Source: Acetobacteraceae bacterium
GTDB taxonomy: Bacteria > Pseudomonadota > Alphaproteobacteria > Acetobacterales > Acetobacteraceae
Direction: 5' to 3'
Length of the DNA stretch: 37,342 nt
Assembly (NCBI GenBank): GCA_027353465.1
Contig: DAIEHR010000260.1
Coordinates: 1-37,342 of the forward strand
In this document: in pieces, positions 1 to 8,458 of the stretch
Layout: every line of letters begins with the position of its first letter
Position numbering within the stretch: position 1 is the first letter of the stretch
Translations under genes and position numbers: made by a program
The notes under the pieces: model-generated
Told to the model about the DNA's origin: nothing
What the model saw: the letters and a program-made list of their open reading frames with translations, nothing else
Database searches by the model: none

Positions 1-1394
1 CCCCATTCCGGCATGCCCGGACCTCCCTGCGGGCCGGCATTGCGCAGGATCAGCACGTGATCCGCCGTGACATCGAGATCGGGATCGTCGACCGCCTTCT
101 TCATCGAGGGATAGTCGTCGAACACCAGCGCGGTGCCGGTATGCTTGAGGAAGCGCGGCTCGCAGGCCGAAGGTTTGATGACGCAGCCATCGGGCGCGAG
201 ATTGCCCTTGAGTACGGCGAGCGCGCCTTCGGCGTAGATCGGATTGTCGACGGTGCGGATAACGTCGTCGTTGTAGACTTCGGCGCGGGCAATATTTTCG
301 CCGAGCGTCTGGCCTGTGACCGTCAAGGCGTCGAGATGCAGATGCGGCTTGATCCGGCTCATCAGGCCAGGCAGCCCGCCCGCATAATAGAAATCCTCCA
401 TCAGATATTTGTCGCCGGAGGGCCGCACATTGGCGATGACAGGCACCTTTCGGCTCGCTTTTTCAAAATCGTCCAGTCCGATGTCCTGGCCGGCCCGCCG
501 AGCCATCGCGATCAGGTGGATGATGGCGTTGGTGGAACATCCCATCGCCATGGCGACGGCGATCGCATTCTCGAACGCCGAACGAGTCTGGATCCGCGAC
601 GGGGTCAGGTCTTCCCACACCATTTCCACGATCCGGCGGCCGCTTTCGGAGGCGAGCCGGATATGCCCGGCATCGGCGGCGGGCATCGACGATCCACCCG
701 GCAGCACCATGCCGACCGCCTCGGCGATCGCGGTCATGGTGCTGGCGGTGCCCATGGTCATGCAGGTGCCATAGCTGCGGGCGATGCCCTGTTCGACACC
801 CAGCCACTCCTGGTCGGTGATTTTGCCGGCGCGCAGTTCGTCCCAGTATTTCCAGCTATCGGAACCAGAACCCAGGAACTTGCCCTGGAAATTGCCGCGC
901 AGCATCGGCCCGGCGGGCAGGAAGATCGCTGGAATGTTCATGCTGGTCGCCCCCAGCAGCAGGCCCGGCGTGGTCTTGTCGCAGCCGCCCATCAACACGG
1001 CGCCATCGACCGGGTGGGACCGCAGCAATTCCTCCGTCTCCATCGCCAGCATGTTGCGGTACATCATGGTGGTCGGCTTGACGAAACTCTCGGACACCGA
1101 CAGGGCAGGGAGCTCCACCGGGAACCCACCCGCCATCAGGATGCCGCGCTTCACGTCGTCCACCCGCTGCTTGAAATGGGCGTGACACGGCTGCAGGTCG
1201 GACCAGGTGTTGACGATGGCGATGACCGGTTTGCCCGTCCATTCTTCTGGTGCGTAGCCCATCTGCATCGCCCTGGAGCGGTGGCCGAACGACCGCAGGT
1301 CCGCCGGCCCGAACCAGCGCGCGCTGCGCAAATCGGCTGGCGTTTTCCGGGGGGTCTGCGGTGTTATCGTATCGGGCAAGGCTGGTTCCTCCAT
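1..1394 (-). CDS. IlvD/Edd-family sugar-acid dehydratase, probably L-arabonate dehydratase (3' end cut by the window)
   Basis: The enzyme dehydrates an aldonic or dihydroxy acid to the 2-keto-3-deoxy acid in the cytoplasm, using a [2Fe-2S] cluster and Mg2+. The reading frame is open from ATG at 1394 to base 1, about 464 codons against 570-600 for the family, so the C-terminus lies outside the window. The three expected cluster cysteines are visible: C70 in SDLQPC, C138 in GGCDKTTP (followed by the conserved K140) and C211 in GTCMTMGTASTM. The C-terminal RNAGPQGGPGMPE motif is at the very edge. The sequence around RSFGHRSR and FLGSGSDSW looks more like the arabonate/sugar-acid branch than biosynthetic IlvD, but the substrate is an inference. 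It is codirectional with glf and 55 bases downstream of it; no functional link to glf is evident. Confidence 0.85.
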   Translation of the reverse strand, partial: MEEPALPDTITPQTPRKTPADLRSARWFGPADLRSFGHRSRAMQMGYAPEEWTGKPVIAIVNTWSDLQPCHAHFKQRVDDVKRGILMAGGFPVELPALSVSESFVKPTTMMYRNMLAMETEELLRSHPVDGAVLMGGCDKTTPGLLLGATSMNIPAIFLPAGPMLRGNFQGKFLGSGSDSWKYWDELRAGKITDQEWLGVEQGIARSYGTCMTMGTASTMTAIAEAVGMVLPGGSSMPAADAGHIRLASESGRRIVEMVWEDLTPSRIQTRSAFENAIAVAMAMGCSTNAIIHLIAMARRAGQDIGLDDFEKASRKVPVIANVRPSGDKYLMEDFYYAGGLPGLMSRIKPHLHLDALTVTGQTLGENIARAEVYNDDVIRTVDNPIYAEGALAVLKGNLAPDGCVIKPSACEPRFLKHTGTALVFDDYPSMKKAVDDPDLDVTADHVLILRNAGPQGGPGMPEW

Positions 1395-1449
1395 CGTGCT
1401 TATGTCACTCGCATAGCAGGAACGCGCGCCCGTTGCATCGGCCAGCCGG

Positions 1450-2673
<1,224 letters not shown>

Positions 2674-2746
2674 TTAGCCCGATCCGAAATGGATTGCCAG
2701 CGTTCCGGCCTGTCCTGTATTGCCGCGAAAAAGGATAGCCACCGCG

Positions 2747-3724
2747 ATGCCGGCGCCAACCTACCGTACGATCTATCTGCTGTGCCCCGCCAATGTTCGC
2801 ACCGGCGGTCCAGAGGCACTGCACCAGCTCGGCCGCGCGCTGCGCGATCTGGGGCACGACGCGCGGATGGTCTATGCCGCCCCGGACGCGGAGCCGGTGG
2901 TCACGTCCGGCGTCCTGCGGTTTGCCCCCATCGCCAATCCGATGCCGGACGCCTATGCGCATTATGAGTTGCCCTATACGTTCGAGATTCGGGACGACGC
3001 GGCAAACGCCCTGGTCTTCCCGGAGATGTGGCCGCGGATCCTGCGTTCGGTCAGCCACTTGTCGCCCTATATGTGGTGGCTAAGTATCGACAATGGCCTG
3101 AACGCGGTACGCGATTTCGGCGGGTTCGACGCGATCCGGTCCGCCCGGTGCCAGCATCTGTGCCAGTCATACTACGCCCTGTCGTATTTACTGTCACGGA
3201 ACATTCCGGGGCTCGCGTTATTCGATTATACCGCGTCCGAACATCTGGCGGCTGCCGCCGGGTCGGAGCTTCCCCGCATCGATCGCATTTTGTACCCGGC
3301 CCGCGGACGCTGGTTCACCGGCTGGCTGCGCCGCTGGTCCCCGGACTTACCCTGGCAGGAAATCGTCGGATTCACGCCCGCGCAAGTGCGCGAACTGTTT
3401 CTGACGTCGAAGCTGTATGTCGATTTCGGCAGTCATCCCGGCAAGGACCGCATGCCGCGGGAGGCCGCTATCCTGGGGTGCTGCGTGATAACCGGCCAGC
3501 GCGGTGCTGCCGGCAATCCCTTCGATGTGCCGTTGCTGGCGCGCTATAAATTCAAGGACTCGCGCTTGCGGATACCGGAAATCGTCCGGGCGATTCGAAC
3601 TGTTATGGGCGAATACGATCGACGGGTCGGCGACTTTGCCACCTATCGCCGTACGATCGAAGGCGAGCGGCTGGAATTCAACGCCCAGGCTGCCAGGGTG
3701 TTTGGCGGTCGAATAAACCCATAG
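2747..3724 (+). CDS. Glycosyltransferase-like protein (GT-B type)
   Basis: This is a predicted cytoplasmic transferase of about 325 residues, resembling GT-B glycosyltransferases found in polysaccharide loci. The start has the usual beta-strand then glycine-rich loop (YLLCPANVRTGGPEALHQL). The C-terminal half has FGSHPGKDRMPREAAILGC, an acidic/arginine nucleotide-sugar-type loop seen in uncharacterised capsule-associated proteins. I chose ATG 2747 because AAGGA lies 11 bases upstream; a TTG at 2720 would add nine unlikely residues. The gene is divergent from glf across about 125 bases and convergent with the membrane protein ending at 3760. A galactofuranosyl donor is attractive from this context but is inference only; no family-specific catalytic residues can be assigned by eye. 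Confidence 0.7.
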   Translation: MPAPTYRTIYLLCPANVRTGGPEALHQLGRALRDLGHDARMVYAAPDAEPVVTSGVLRFAPIANPMPDAYAHYELPYTFEIRDDAANALVFPEMWPRILRSVSHLSPYMWWLSIDNGLNAVRDFGGFDAIRSARCQHLCQSYYALSYLLSRNIPGLALFDYTASEHLAAAAGSELPRIDRILYPARGRWFTGWLRRWSPDLPWQEIVGFTPAQVRELFLTSKLYVDFGSHPGKDRMPREAAILGCCVITGQRGAAGNPFDVPLLARYKFKDSRLRIPEIVRAIRTVMGEYDRRVGDFATYRRTIEGERLEFNAQAARVFGGRINP

Positions 3725-3759
3725 GTTGACCCCAATCCCGGCATCCGGCCGGCTGGATT

Positions 3760-5361
3760 CTATTCGACGCGGACTGGCCGCATCGCGATCCAGCCACCGT
3801 CCTGTTTCTCTGCCGCGAAGCCGATTTTTTCCAGGGCGTTCCGGGTTGCGACATCGCTGTCCGCGAGCAGGGCCCAGCCAACATGGTAATCTGCCAGCCA
3901 TCGCCTTGCCTGATCGGTCGTCAGCTTGCCCAGGGCGGCCGGCCAGACGGTGACCACCCGGTCACCGGTCAAGGAATAGTAATAAAACGCCATCCTGCCA
4001 TCCAGCGCGACCGTGTCCGCCGCGCTACCGGCGGACAGTTGCTGGTGAATCCAGTCAACCATTGCCGGTGCAATCAATGGCGGCTTGCGCAGGCCAGCGT
4101 AGGCGGACGGAACCTGATAGATGCCGACGGCATACAGAACCCCCACTACCCCAAGCCGCCAGATCGGCATTTGCCAGGTTCGGTCAAACAATAGGTCAAG
4201 GCCCCGGATCAGTCCCAGCCCGCATGCCATTCCCACCGGAACGATCCAATAGCGCGGCTGATCGACCGTGCTCGATCCCGTCATGAAGAATGCAATGTAG
4301 GTGATGAATATAACCGCGGTCGCCAGGCCGGCACGGGCATGGAACGGCCGATGCGCCAAATAGCGGCGGCTGACGAACAGGGCCGCGATCAGCAGCGGCG
4401 CCACCGGAATAAATGCCTCTATCAGCGTCTGCATCGCGGGGATCTGCACCAGGATCGCCGCCTTGATCGCGGGTAGCAAACCGCCCGCCAGCGTAATGGC
4501 ACTTCCCAGATCCTGGTTGCCGGTCAGGTGGAACGGAAAATGCGGATTCAATCCGGTGTAGAAACCGTAGATGTAGATGCGGTTTTCGGTCAGCGCCAGC
4601 GTTGGCAGGAAGGTCCCCAGATCGGCATGGTTCCACAGCAGTTTACCCGCTGCGATGGGGGCGGCGACAATACCGGGGATCAGCGTTGTCAGAAGCCTGC
4701 CGACCGTCACGCGCAACGGCCCCAGGAACAGGCCCACGAGCAGGATCAACGATCCCAATCCGGTCCACAGCAGATAGAAGTCCTTCGCCCAGAACGTCGC
4801 GCCGAAGCAAATACCGGCGCAGGCCGCCGCCCGTCGGGTCGGAAATTCGTCGCGCAGCATCAGCAGCAAGCCGCCAAGCGCCAGGCTGCCGGCCAGCGGG
4901 TCGTCCATCGCGGTGCGGGATAGGATCAGCAACCCGGCCGGGCTGAATGCCAGCGCCGCGATGGATGCCAGCGCGATCCATTTGGCCCAGTCGCGCAGAG
5001 CCGGGGACTCAAGCGCAGCGGCGCGGGCGATGCGGAACAGCAGGGTCCCACATACGGTAAGGTATCCCAGATGCAGAAGCGTGATCGCGACAGGTGTCCC
5101 CGTCAGGCGCACGGCGCGGGAGGCAATCAGCAGCGAAAGGCTGCGATGCCAATCCTCCGCCCGCTCGATCGGATACTGGACAAAATATTCTGTCACCAGT
5201 GAGGTTTGCAGTAACGGTCCGGAACCGGCCAAAGCGCTGCGCAGGATCATTCCGGTATTATAGAGATTGTCCTCGAAGTAGTCGGCGCAACGAAACGCGA
5301 TGAGGGCCATAGCGGCCACCATCAAGGCCACCGCACAGGTAAACAGGAGCCTGCTTCTCAT
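3760..5361 (-). CDS. Polytopic membrane protein, GT-C-like glycosyltransferase candidate
   Basis: This inner-membrane protein of about 533 residues has an N-terminal membrane anchor, then roughly ten further hydrophobic segments up to about residue 420, and a soluble C-terminal domain of about 110 residues. The layout resembles GT-C (ArnT/GT39-like) transferases that use polyprenyl-linked sugars. An acidic pair occurs early (CADYFEDNLYN), where GT-C enzymes place catalytic acids in the first periplasmic loop, and another (SRTAMDDPLAG) follows a later segment. The soluble tail includes a DGRMAFYYYSLTG strand region. ATG 5361 is preceded by AAGGA at good spacing, so I prefer it to the GTG at 5364. 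No clear family signature is visible, so the call rests on topology and on the neighbouring glf and glycosyltransferase-like genes. Confidence 0.6.
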   Translation of the reverse strand: MRSRLLFTCAVALMVAAMALIAFRCADYFEDNLYNTGMILRSALAGSGPLLQTSLVTEYFVQYPIERAEDWHRSLSLLIASRAVRLTGTPVAITLLHLGYLTVCGTLLFRIARAAALESPALRDWAKWIALASIAALAFSPAGLLILSRTAMDDPLAGSLALGGLLLMLRDEFPTRRAAACAGICFGATFWAKDFYLLWTGLGSLILLVGLFLGPLRVTVGRLLTTLIPGIVAAPIAAGKLLWNHADLGTFLPTLALTENRIYIYGFYTGLNPHFPFHLTGNQDLGSAITLAGGLLPAIKAAILVQIPAMQTLIEAFIPVAPLLIAALFVSRRYLAHRPFHARAGLATAVIFITYIAFFMTGSSTVDQPRYWIVPVGMACGLGLIRGLDLLFDRTWQMPIWRLGVVGVLYAVGIYQVPSAYAGLRKPPLIAPAMVDWIHQQLSAGSAADTVALDGRMAFYYYSLTGDRVVTVWPAALGKLTTDQARRWLADYHVGWALLADSDVATRNALEKIGFAAEKQDGGWIAMRPVRVE

Positions 5362-5445
5362 CACTGTCCTTGTTCACGCGTATGGTACTGGCCGCGTCAC
5401 TATCACGCGGGCGTGGCTTCTGAAAGCAAACTGCGCCGGTCGGGC

Positions 5446-5724
5446 CTAAATTGGTCCGCCGACCCGGAAGATCCGGCCGATGGCGACGACACTGTCGGCC
5501 TCGGGCTTGCCGACAACATCGGGCTGATAGGCGGCATTGTCGCTGATCAGTACCACCCGTGGTGCGGGCGAGACGGTCGGCACTGGGCCAATGCGACAGA
5601 ATTGTCCGCGGGCGCGAAACGAACGCCCAGCGTTCGGCTCCCTCAGCTGTCGGCAAGACCGGGTGCTGGCAGTCAGATTTCTAGCCGTTGGCATGCTTCT
5701 CGATCCGTGACCGGGTTTCGACAC
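5446..5724 (-). pseudogene. Fragment of an S24-family (LexA/phage repressor-like) protein
   Basis: The last 45 or so residues (bases 5446-5580) match the C-terminal beta-strands of S24 peptidase-type phage repressors: VVLISDNAAYQPDVV, then an acidic stretch, then VVAIGRIFRVGG. Upstream the frame stays open only to 5724 and turns into arginine/serine-rich sequence with no helix-turn-helix, no catalytic serine and no lysine in the expected VKR strand. An intact repressor would be 200-240 residues, so most of the gene is gone and the remnant should be inactive as a protease. It is oriented divergently from the Ner-type gene at 5815, as repressor and ner are in Mu-like phages. Its immediate upstream sequence overlaps the region where the ner control signals should lie. 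Confidence 0.6.
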
Positions 5725-5785
5725 TTTTCACACTGGATATCGCCGCTTTTCGCCGGTATGGCTGTTACAGAAGTAGATTTTGATC

Positions 5786-5803
5786 AATTCTCTAAGGAGA
5801 ATT
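5786..5803. promoter_or_regulatory. Perfect dyad covering the ner ribosome-binding site
   Basis: The arms AATTCTC and GAGAATT are perfect 7-base complements around TAAG. The right arm and loop contain the AAGGAGA Shine-Dalgarno sequence of the gene starting at 5815. An 8-base palindrome, TTGATCAA, directly precedes and overlaps it (5780-5787). The dyad could be an operator for Ner or the lost repressor, or an RNA hairpin hiding the ribosome-binding site. The sequence alone does not decide between these. Confidence 0.45.
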
Positions 5804-5814
5804 AGGGCGTCACA

Positions 5815-6102
5815 ATGGACGATTCCGATACGATTAGGCAAGAGGGCGAGAGCTTCGCGGATTGGCATCCGGCAGATGTACAGGCGGCGCTTAAAAAGCG
5901 CGGACTTTCGCTTGCCGGCCTGTCGGTAGCTAATGGCTACCACCCGACGGCGGCTGGAAAGGCGCTGAAACGACCCTGGCCCTCACTGGAGATTATTATC
6001 GCCGCTGCTATCGGTGCGATACCGGACCAAATATGGCCAAGTCGTTACATGGCCCGGGCGTCCGCCGATTCGAATATGGAAGACGATATCAAAAAGAATT
6101 GA
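5815..6102 (+). CDS. Ner/Nlp-family winged-helix DNA-binding regulator, phage-derived
   Basis: This 95-residue protein belongs to the Ner/Nlp (SfsB) family. In phage Mu, Ner is a small repressor that binds between the divergent repressor and early promoters. Residues 16-78 carry the family pattern almost without gaps: DWHPADVQAALKKRG, LSLAGLS, GYHPTAAGKAL, RPWP, then IIAAAIG and the diagnostic IWPSRY. A 17-residue charged tail (ending DDIKKN) extends past the usual 75 residues. ATG 5815 follows AAGGAGA by about 14 bases, slightly long. Base composition is more AT-rich here than in the flanking genes. No transposase A/B genes follow; the next gene is a convergent receiver 20 bases away. The frame is intact, so it may have been kept as a host regulator, but that is inference. 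Confidence 0.85.
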   Translation: MDDSDTIRQEGESFADWHPADVQAALKKRGLSLAGLSVANGYHPTAAGKALKRPWPSLEIIIAAAIGAIPDQIWPSRYMARASADSNMEDDIKKN

Positions 6103-6122
6103 TTGGAGCGATGCTACTGGGT

Positions 6123-6473
6123 TTAGGCGGCTAGAACAGAGCGTACCGTATCCCTTAAACCGGTCAACGTGAACGGCTTCAACACAAACGGCCTAGGCTG
6201 ATCGGTTAATTTTGCCACCCGCCCGGGGTCGCCGGACATCAGTATAACAGCGGCGGCAAGGCGGTCTGCCTCGGGGATGAGTTCCGGATCAACGCCGTCC
6301 GGCAGAGTGCAGTCCAGCAACATCAAACGGAAATTGCCCTGCCCGAGCGATGTCATTGCCTCGGCGGCGGACTCAACGATGGTGACCGAATACAGGTCAT
6401 CCAGTGCGGCGGCAATGACCTCCGAAACCAGGCTATCATCCTCGACCACCAGAATGGCACTCTTCTCGGTCAT
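6123..6473 (-). CDS. Stand-alone response-regulator receiver (CheY-like)
   Basis: This is a single-domain receiver of 116 residues with no output domain. The phosphorylation site is complete: acidic pocket E11-D12-D13 (VVEDDS), phosphoacceptor D54 (LLDCTLPDG), switch serine S80 (ILMSGDPG) and K99 (VLKPF). It presumably receives phosphate from a histidine kinase encoded elsewhere; no kinase is in this window. ATG 6473 is preceded by AAAGGCGA. The gene is convergent with the Ner-type gene, 20 bases apart. Two palindromes lie in its upstream region and suggest regulated transcription. It is a typical orphan receiver, and its partner cannot be deduced from here. Confidence 0.93.
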   Translation of the reverse strand: MTEKSAILVVEDDSLVSEVIAAALDDLYSVTIVESAAEAMTSLGQGNFRLMLLDCTLPDGVDPELIPEADRLAAAVILMSGDPGRVAKLTDQPRPFVLKPFTLTGLRDTVRSVLAA

Positions 6474-6556
6474 TCAGTCGCCTTTTATTGCCGGGGAACA
6501 CTGAAGCTTCTCTCAAGCGTGTGTACCGCCGAACGTGGACAATTTGCAATACGCGC

Positions 6557-6570
6557 ACCTCATCTGAGGT
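6557..6570. promoter_or_regulatory. Palindrome ACCTCATCTGAGGT, operator candidate
   Basis: The 6-base arms ACCTCA and TGAGGT are perfectly complementary around TC. The site lies 84 bases upstream of the receiver start at 6473, in the intergenic region between the receiver and the dehydrogenase gene. The size and short spacer suit a dimeric regulator. The regulator is unknown. Confidence 0.35.
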
Positions 6571-6607
6571 TTAGATCGTTTAGCCTAGCCGTCGCGATCT
6601 GGGCATT

Positions 6608-6621
6608 CACACTATTGTGTG
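6608..6621. promoter_or_regulatory. Inverted repeat CACAC-TATT-GTGTG, operator candidate
   Basis: Perfect 5-base arms flank TATT, about 40 bases beyond the end of the dehydrogenase gene and about 135 bases upstream of the receiver start. It may be an operator for the receiver promoter or may simply lie in the 3' region of the dehydrogenase transcript. Confidence 0.28.
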
Positions 6622-6627
6622 TTGACG

Positions 6628-6656
6628 TACCGCCCGCGCGCACCGTCGGGCGGCAC
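6628..6656 (-). terminator. GC-rich stem-loop after the dehydrogenase gene
   Basis: CCGCCCG (6630-6636) and CGGGCGG (6647-6653) form a perfect 7-base stem with a 10-base loop, extended by two further pairs after a mismatch. It starts within ten bases of the dehydrogenase stop codon. No U-run follows on the minus strand, so it may be a 3'-end stabilising or weak terminating structure. Confidence 0.4.
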
Positions 6657-6662
6657 GCCAGT

Positions 6663-7550
6663 TCAGGCTCTGATATCCTCGCCCAACGCAGTCTCATAAA
6701 CGCGGACCACCGAAGCTGAATCAGACGACCCAAGCCCCATTCCCCGCGCCATCCGCATCAGGTTCATAACTTGCGGACCGATCATGCCCGGAACGCCGAG
6801 CTCATCAGCCATTTCCAGCGCCAGGCGCAGGTCCTTGTGGGCCAGATCCAGCGCAAAGGTGGGCTTGAAGTCCCCCGCCAGGGTCTTGTTCTCCATGTTC
6901 CCATACGCGCTGGACATGCCAGATGCGTTGCGGATCACCGCGTCCAATTTTTTCAGGTCGATGCCGGAGCGTTTGCCGATCATCAGCGCCTCGGCCGCGG
7001 CGGCGGCATTGCAGAACGCCAGCATGTTGTTGATCAGCTTGGCGGTGGAACCGAACCCGATGTCGCCAAGGTGGATGACCTCGCCGCTGAACGACTTCAA
7101 CAATGGCAGGTTCTGCTCGAACACCGCCGCGTCGCCGCCCACCATGATGACGATCGTGCCATCGGTGGCGCGCGACGTTCCGCCGGAAACTGGCGCCTCC
7201 AGCATGTGGATGCCCTTTGCCGCCATCCCTGCGGCGACCTTCTTGGCGGTGGCCGGAGAGTTGGTGGACAGGTCGATGTACGTCGTGCCGGGTTTGGCAT
7301 TTTCCGCGATCCCGCCAGTGCCAAGGGTCACATCCTCGACAACGCGCGGCAGCGGCAGGGAGGTGATGACCACATCGCAGCGTCCGGCCAGGTCGGCGAC
7401 CGAGGGGCTGGCGGATGCGCCAAGATCGGTGCAGGTTTTCACCGCGTCGGGACTGAGGTCGAAGACGATGACCTCATGGTTCGTGTTACGGATGATGTTC
7501 CGGCACATCGGGCCACCCATGTTGCCCACGCCGATGAAGCCAACTTTCAT
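6663..7550 (-). CDS. NAD(P)-dependent beta-hydroxyacid dehydrogenase (3-hydroxyisobutyrate dehydrogenase family)
   Basis: This cytosolic enzyme of about 295 residues oxidises a beta-hydroxyacid such as 3-hydroxyisobutyrate, or reduces tartronate semialdehyde; the exact substrate cannot be read from the sequence. The N-terminal Rossmann motif is GFIGVGNMGGPM. The substrate-binding signature is APVSGGTSRA (near residue 125) and the catalytic lysine lies in GSTAKLINNML. The helical C-terminal domain ends with a KDLRLALEMADE stretch typical of the family. The start is ATG 7550, preceded by a G-rich Shine-Dalgarno; an upstream in-frame start would put an unlikely arginine/proline leader ahead of the Rossmann strand. 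The gene follows the DODA-type gene on the same strand after 97 bases that hold a strong hairpin, so it may be transcribed separately or attenuated. Confidence 0.9.
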   Translation of the reverse strand: MKVGFIGVGNMGGPMCRNIIRNTNHEVIVFDLSPDAVKTCTDLGASASPSVADLAGRCDVVITSLPLPRVVEDVTLGTGGIAENAKPGTTYIDLSTNSPATAKKVAAGMAAKGIHMLEAPVSGGTSRATDGTIVIMVGGDAAVFEQNLPLLKSFSGEVIHLGDIGFGSTAKLINNMLAFCNAAAAAEALMIGKRSGIDLKKLDAVIRNASGMSSAYGNMENKTLAGDFKPTFALDLAHKDLRLALEMADELGVPGMIGPQVMNLMRMARGMGLGSSDSASVVRVYETALGEDIRA

Positions 7551-7560
7551 GTCTCGTTTC

Positions 7561-7593
7561 CCCCTTGGCGCCGGCCTGTCCGGCGCCAAGGGG
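7561..7593 (-). promoter_or_regulatory. Perfect 14-bp hairpin overlapping the dehydrogenase ribosome-binding site
   Basis: CCCCTTGGCGCCGG (7561-7574) and CCGGCGCCAAGGGG (7580-7593) are perfect complements around a 5-base loop. In the minus-strand transcript the second arm ends in GGGG, which together with one more G forms the likely Shine-Dalgarno for ATG 7550. There is no U-run in that direction. On the plus strand the stem is followed by ATTTTGG, so a plus-strand terminator is the alternative, although no plus-strand gene ends nearby. Confidence 0.6.
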
Positions 7594-7647
7594 ATTTTGG
7601 AGCATGTGCTGGCGGATGTCAGCCTTCAGGCCCGTTGGACCCGGTGC

Positions 7648-8415
7648 CTATGCAAACGAATAGGCGTCCATCCGCAACGCCGAATACATGGCGGATGCAT
7701 GAAGCCGATGTGCCGCGCCGCCGGCACCCATCGCGACATACAGCGGCAGCAAGTGCTCATCCGTCGGATGCTGGCGTTCCGCGTAAGGCGCTCGGGAGCG
7801 ATACTCCAGCAGGTCCTGGGTCCGGCCCTCGGTGATTGCCACGTCGAACCAGTCGGCGAACGCCACGACGTCGGGGGGTTGGGGGCCATCCACGGCATCG
7901 CGCCGCAAAAGTCGCAGGTTATGAGTGAAAGACCCGGATCCGACGACCAGTACGTTGTCCTCGCGCAAGGGCGCCAGCGCCTGGCCAAGCCGCAGATGAT
8001 GGTCGGGACCCAGTTGTGACTGGATGCCTACCTGCAACACCGGGATGTCCGCCGCGGGATACATCAAAGTCAGCGGCACCCAAGCCCCGTGATCCAATCC
8101 ACGTTCAGGGTCGATGCCGGTTTCCAGTCCGGCGTCCCGCAGCAACCCCGCGGCCTTGTCGGCCAGGGCTGGCGCGCCCGGCGCGTCGTAGCGCATTGCG
8201 AATAATTCCGGTGGGAAGCCGTAGAAATCGTGGATCGTGGTGTTGCGTTCGACTTTGTTCAACGCCGGAATCCGCGTCTCCCAATGTGCCGACGCCACCA
8301 GGATCGCGCTGGGTTTTCCAAGTTCCCGCCCCAGCCCACGCAAGAAATCGCGCGCCGGCGAGTCGGTCAGGGCCATCATCGGTGAGCCGTGGCTCAGGAA
8401 CAGGGCGGGGAACAT
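7648..8415 (-). CDS. ygiD: DODA-type extradiol aromatic ring-opening dioxygenase (YgiD family)
   Basis: This cytoplasmic metal-dependent dioxygenase of 255 residues is related to LigB and 4,5-DOPA extradiol dioxygenase. The family histidines are present: H9 in LSHGSP, H44 in SAHWE, H109 in DHGAW, H165 in SFTHN and H216/H221 in HPTDEHLLPL. HDFYGFP (H62) is also typical. The start is ATG 8415 with GGAGG about 8 bases upstream. It lies 43 bases after the doxX stop on the same strand, so the two are probably cotranscribed under the divergent LysR gene at 9008. The physiological substrate in bacteria of this type is generally unknown, and I infer only a phenolic compound. Confidence 0.92.
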   Translation of the reverse strand: MFPALFLSHGSPMMALTDSPARDFLRGLGRELGKPSAILVASAHWETRIPALNKVERNTTIHDFYGFPPELFAMRYDAPGAPALADKAAGLLRDAGLETGIDPERGLDHGAWVPLTLMYPAADIPVLQVGIQSQLGPDHHLRLGQALAPLREDNVLVVGSGSFTHNLRLLRRDAVDGPQPPDVVAFADWFDVAITEGRTQDLLEYRSRAPYAERQHPTDEHLLPLYVAMGAGGAAHRLHASAMYSALRMDAYSFA

Positions 8416-8458
8416 GGGTCAGCCTCCGGGGTGGGGAGCAATGATAATCGGGCGTCTT

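Noticed and set aside
5413-5805. 130-codon plus-strand frame over the repressor remnant
   Set aside because: No recognisable motif and no ribosome-binding site. The minus strand shows the S24-like C-terminus, so this is a shadow.
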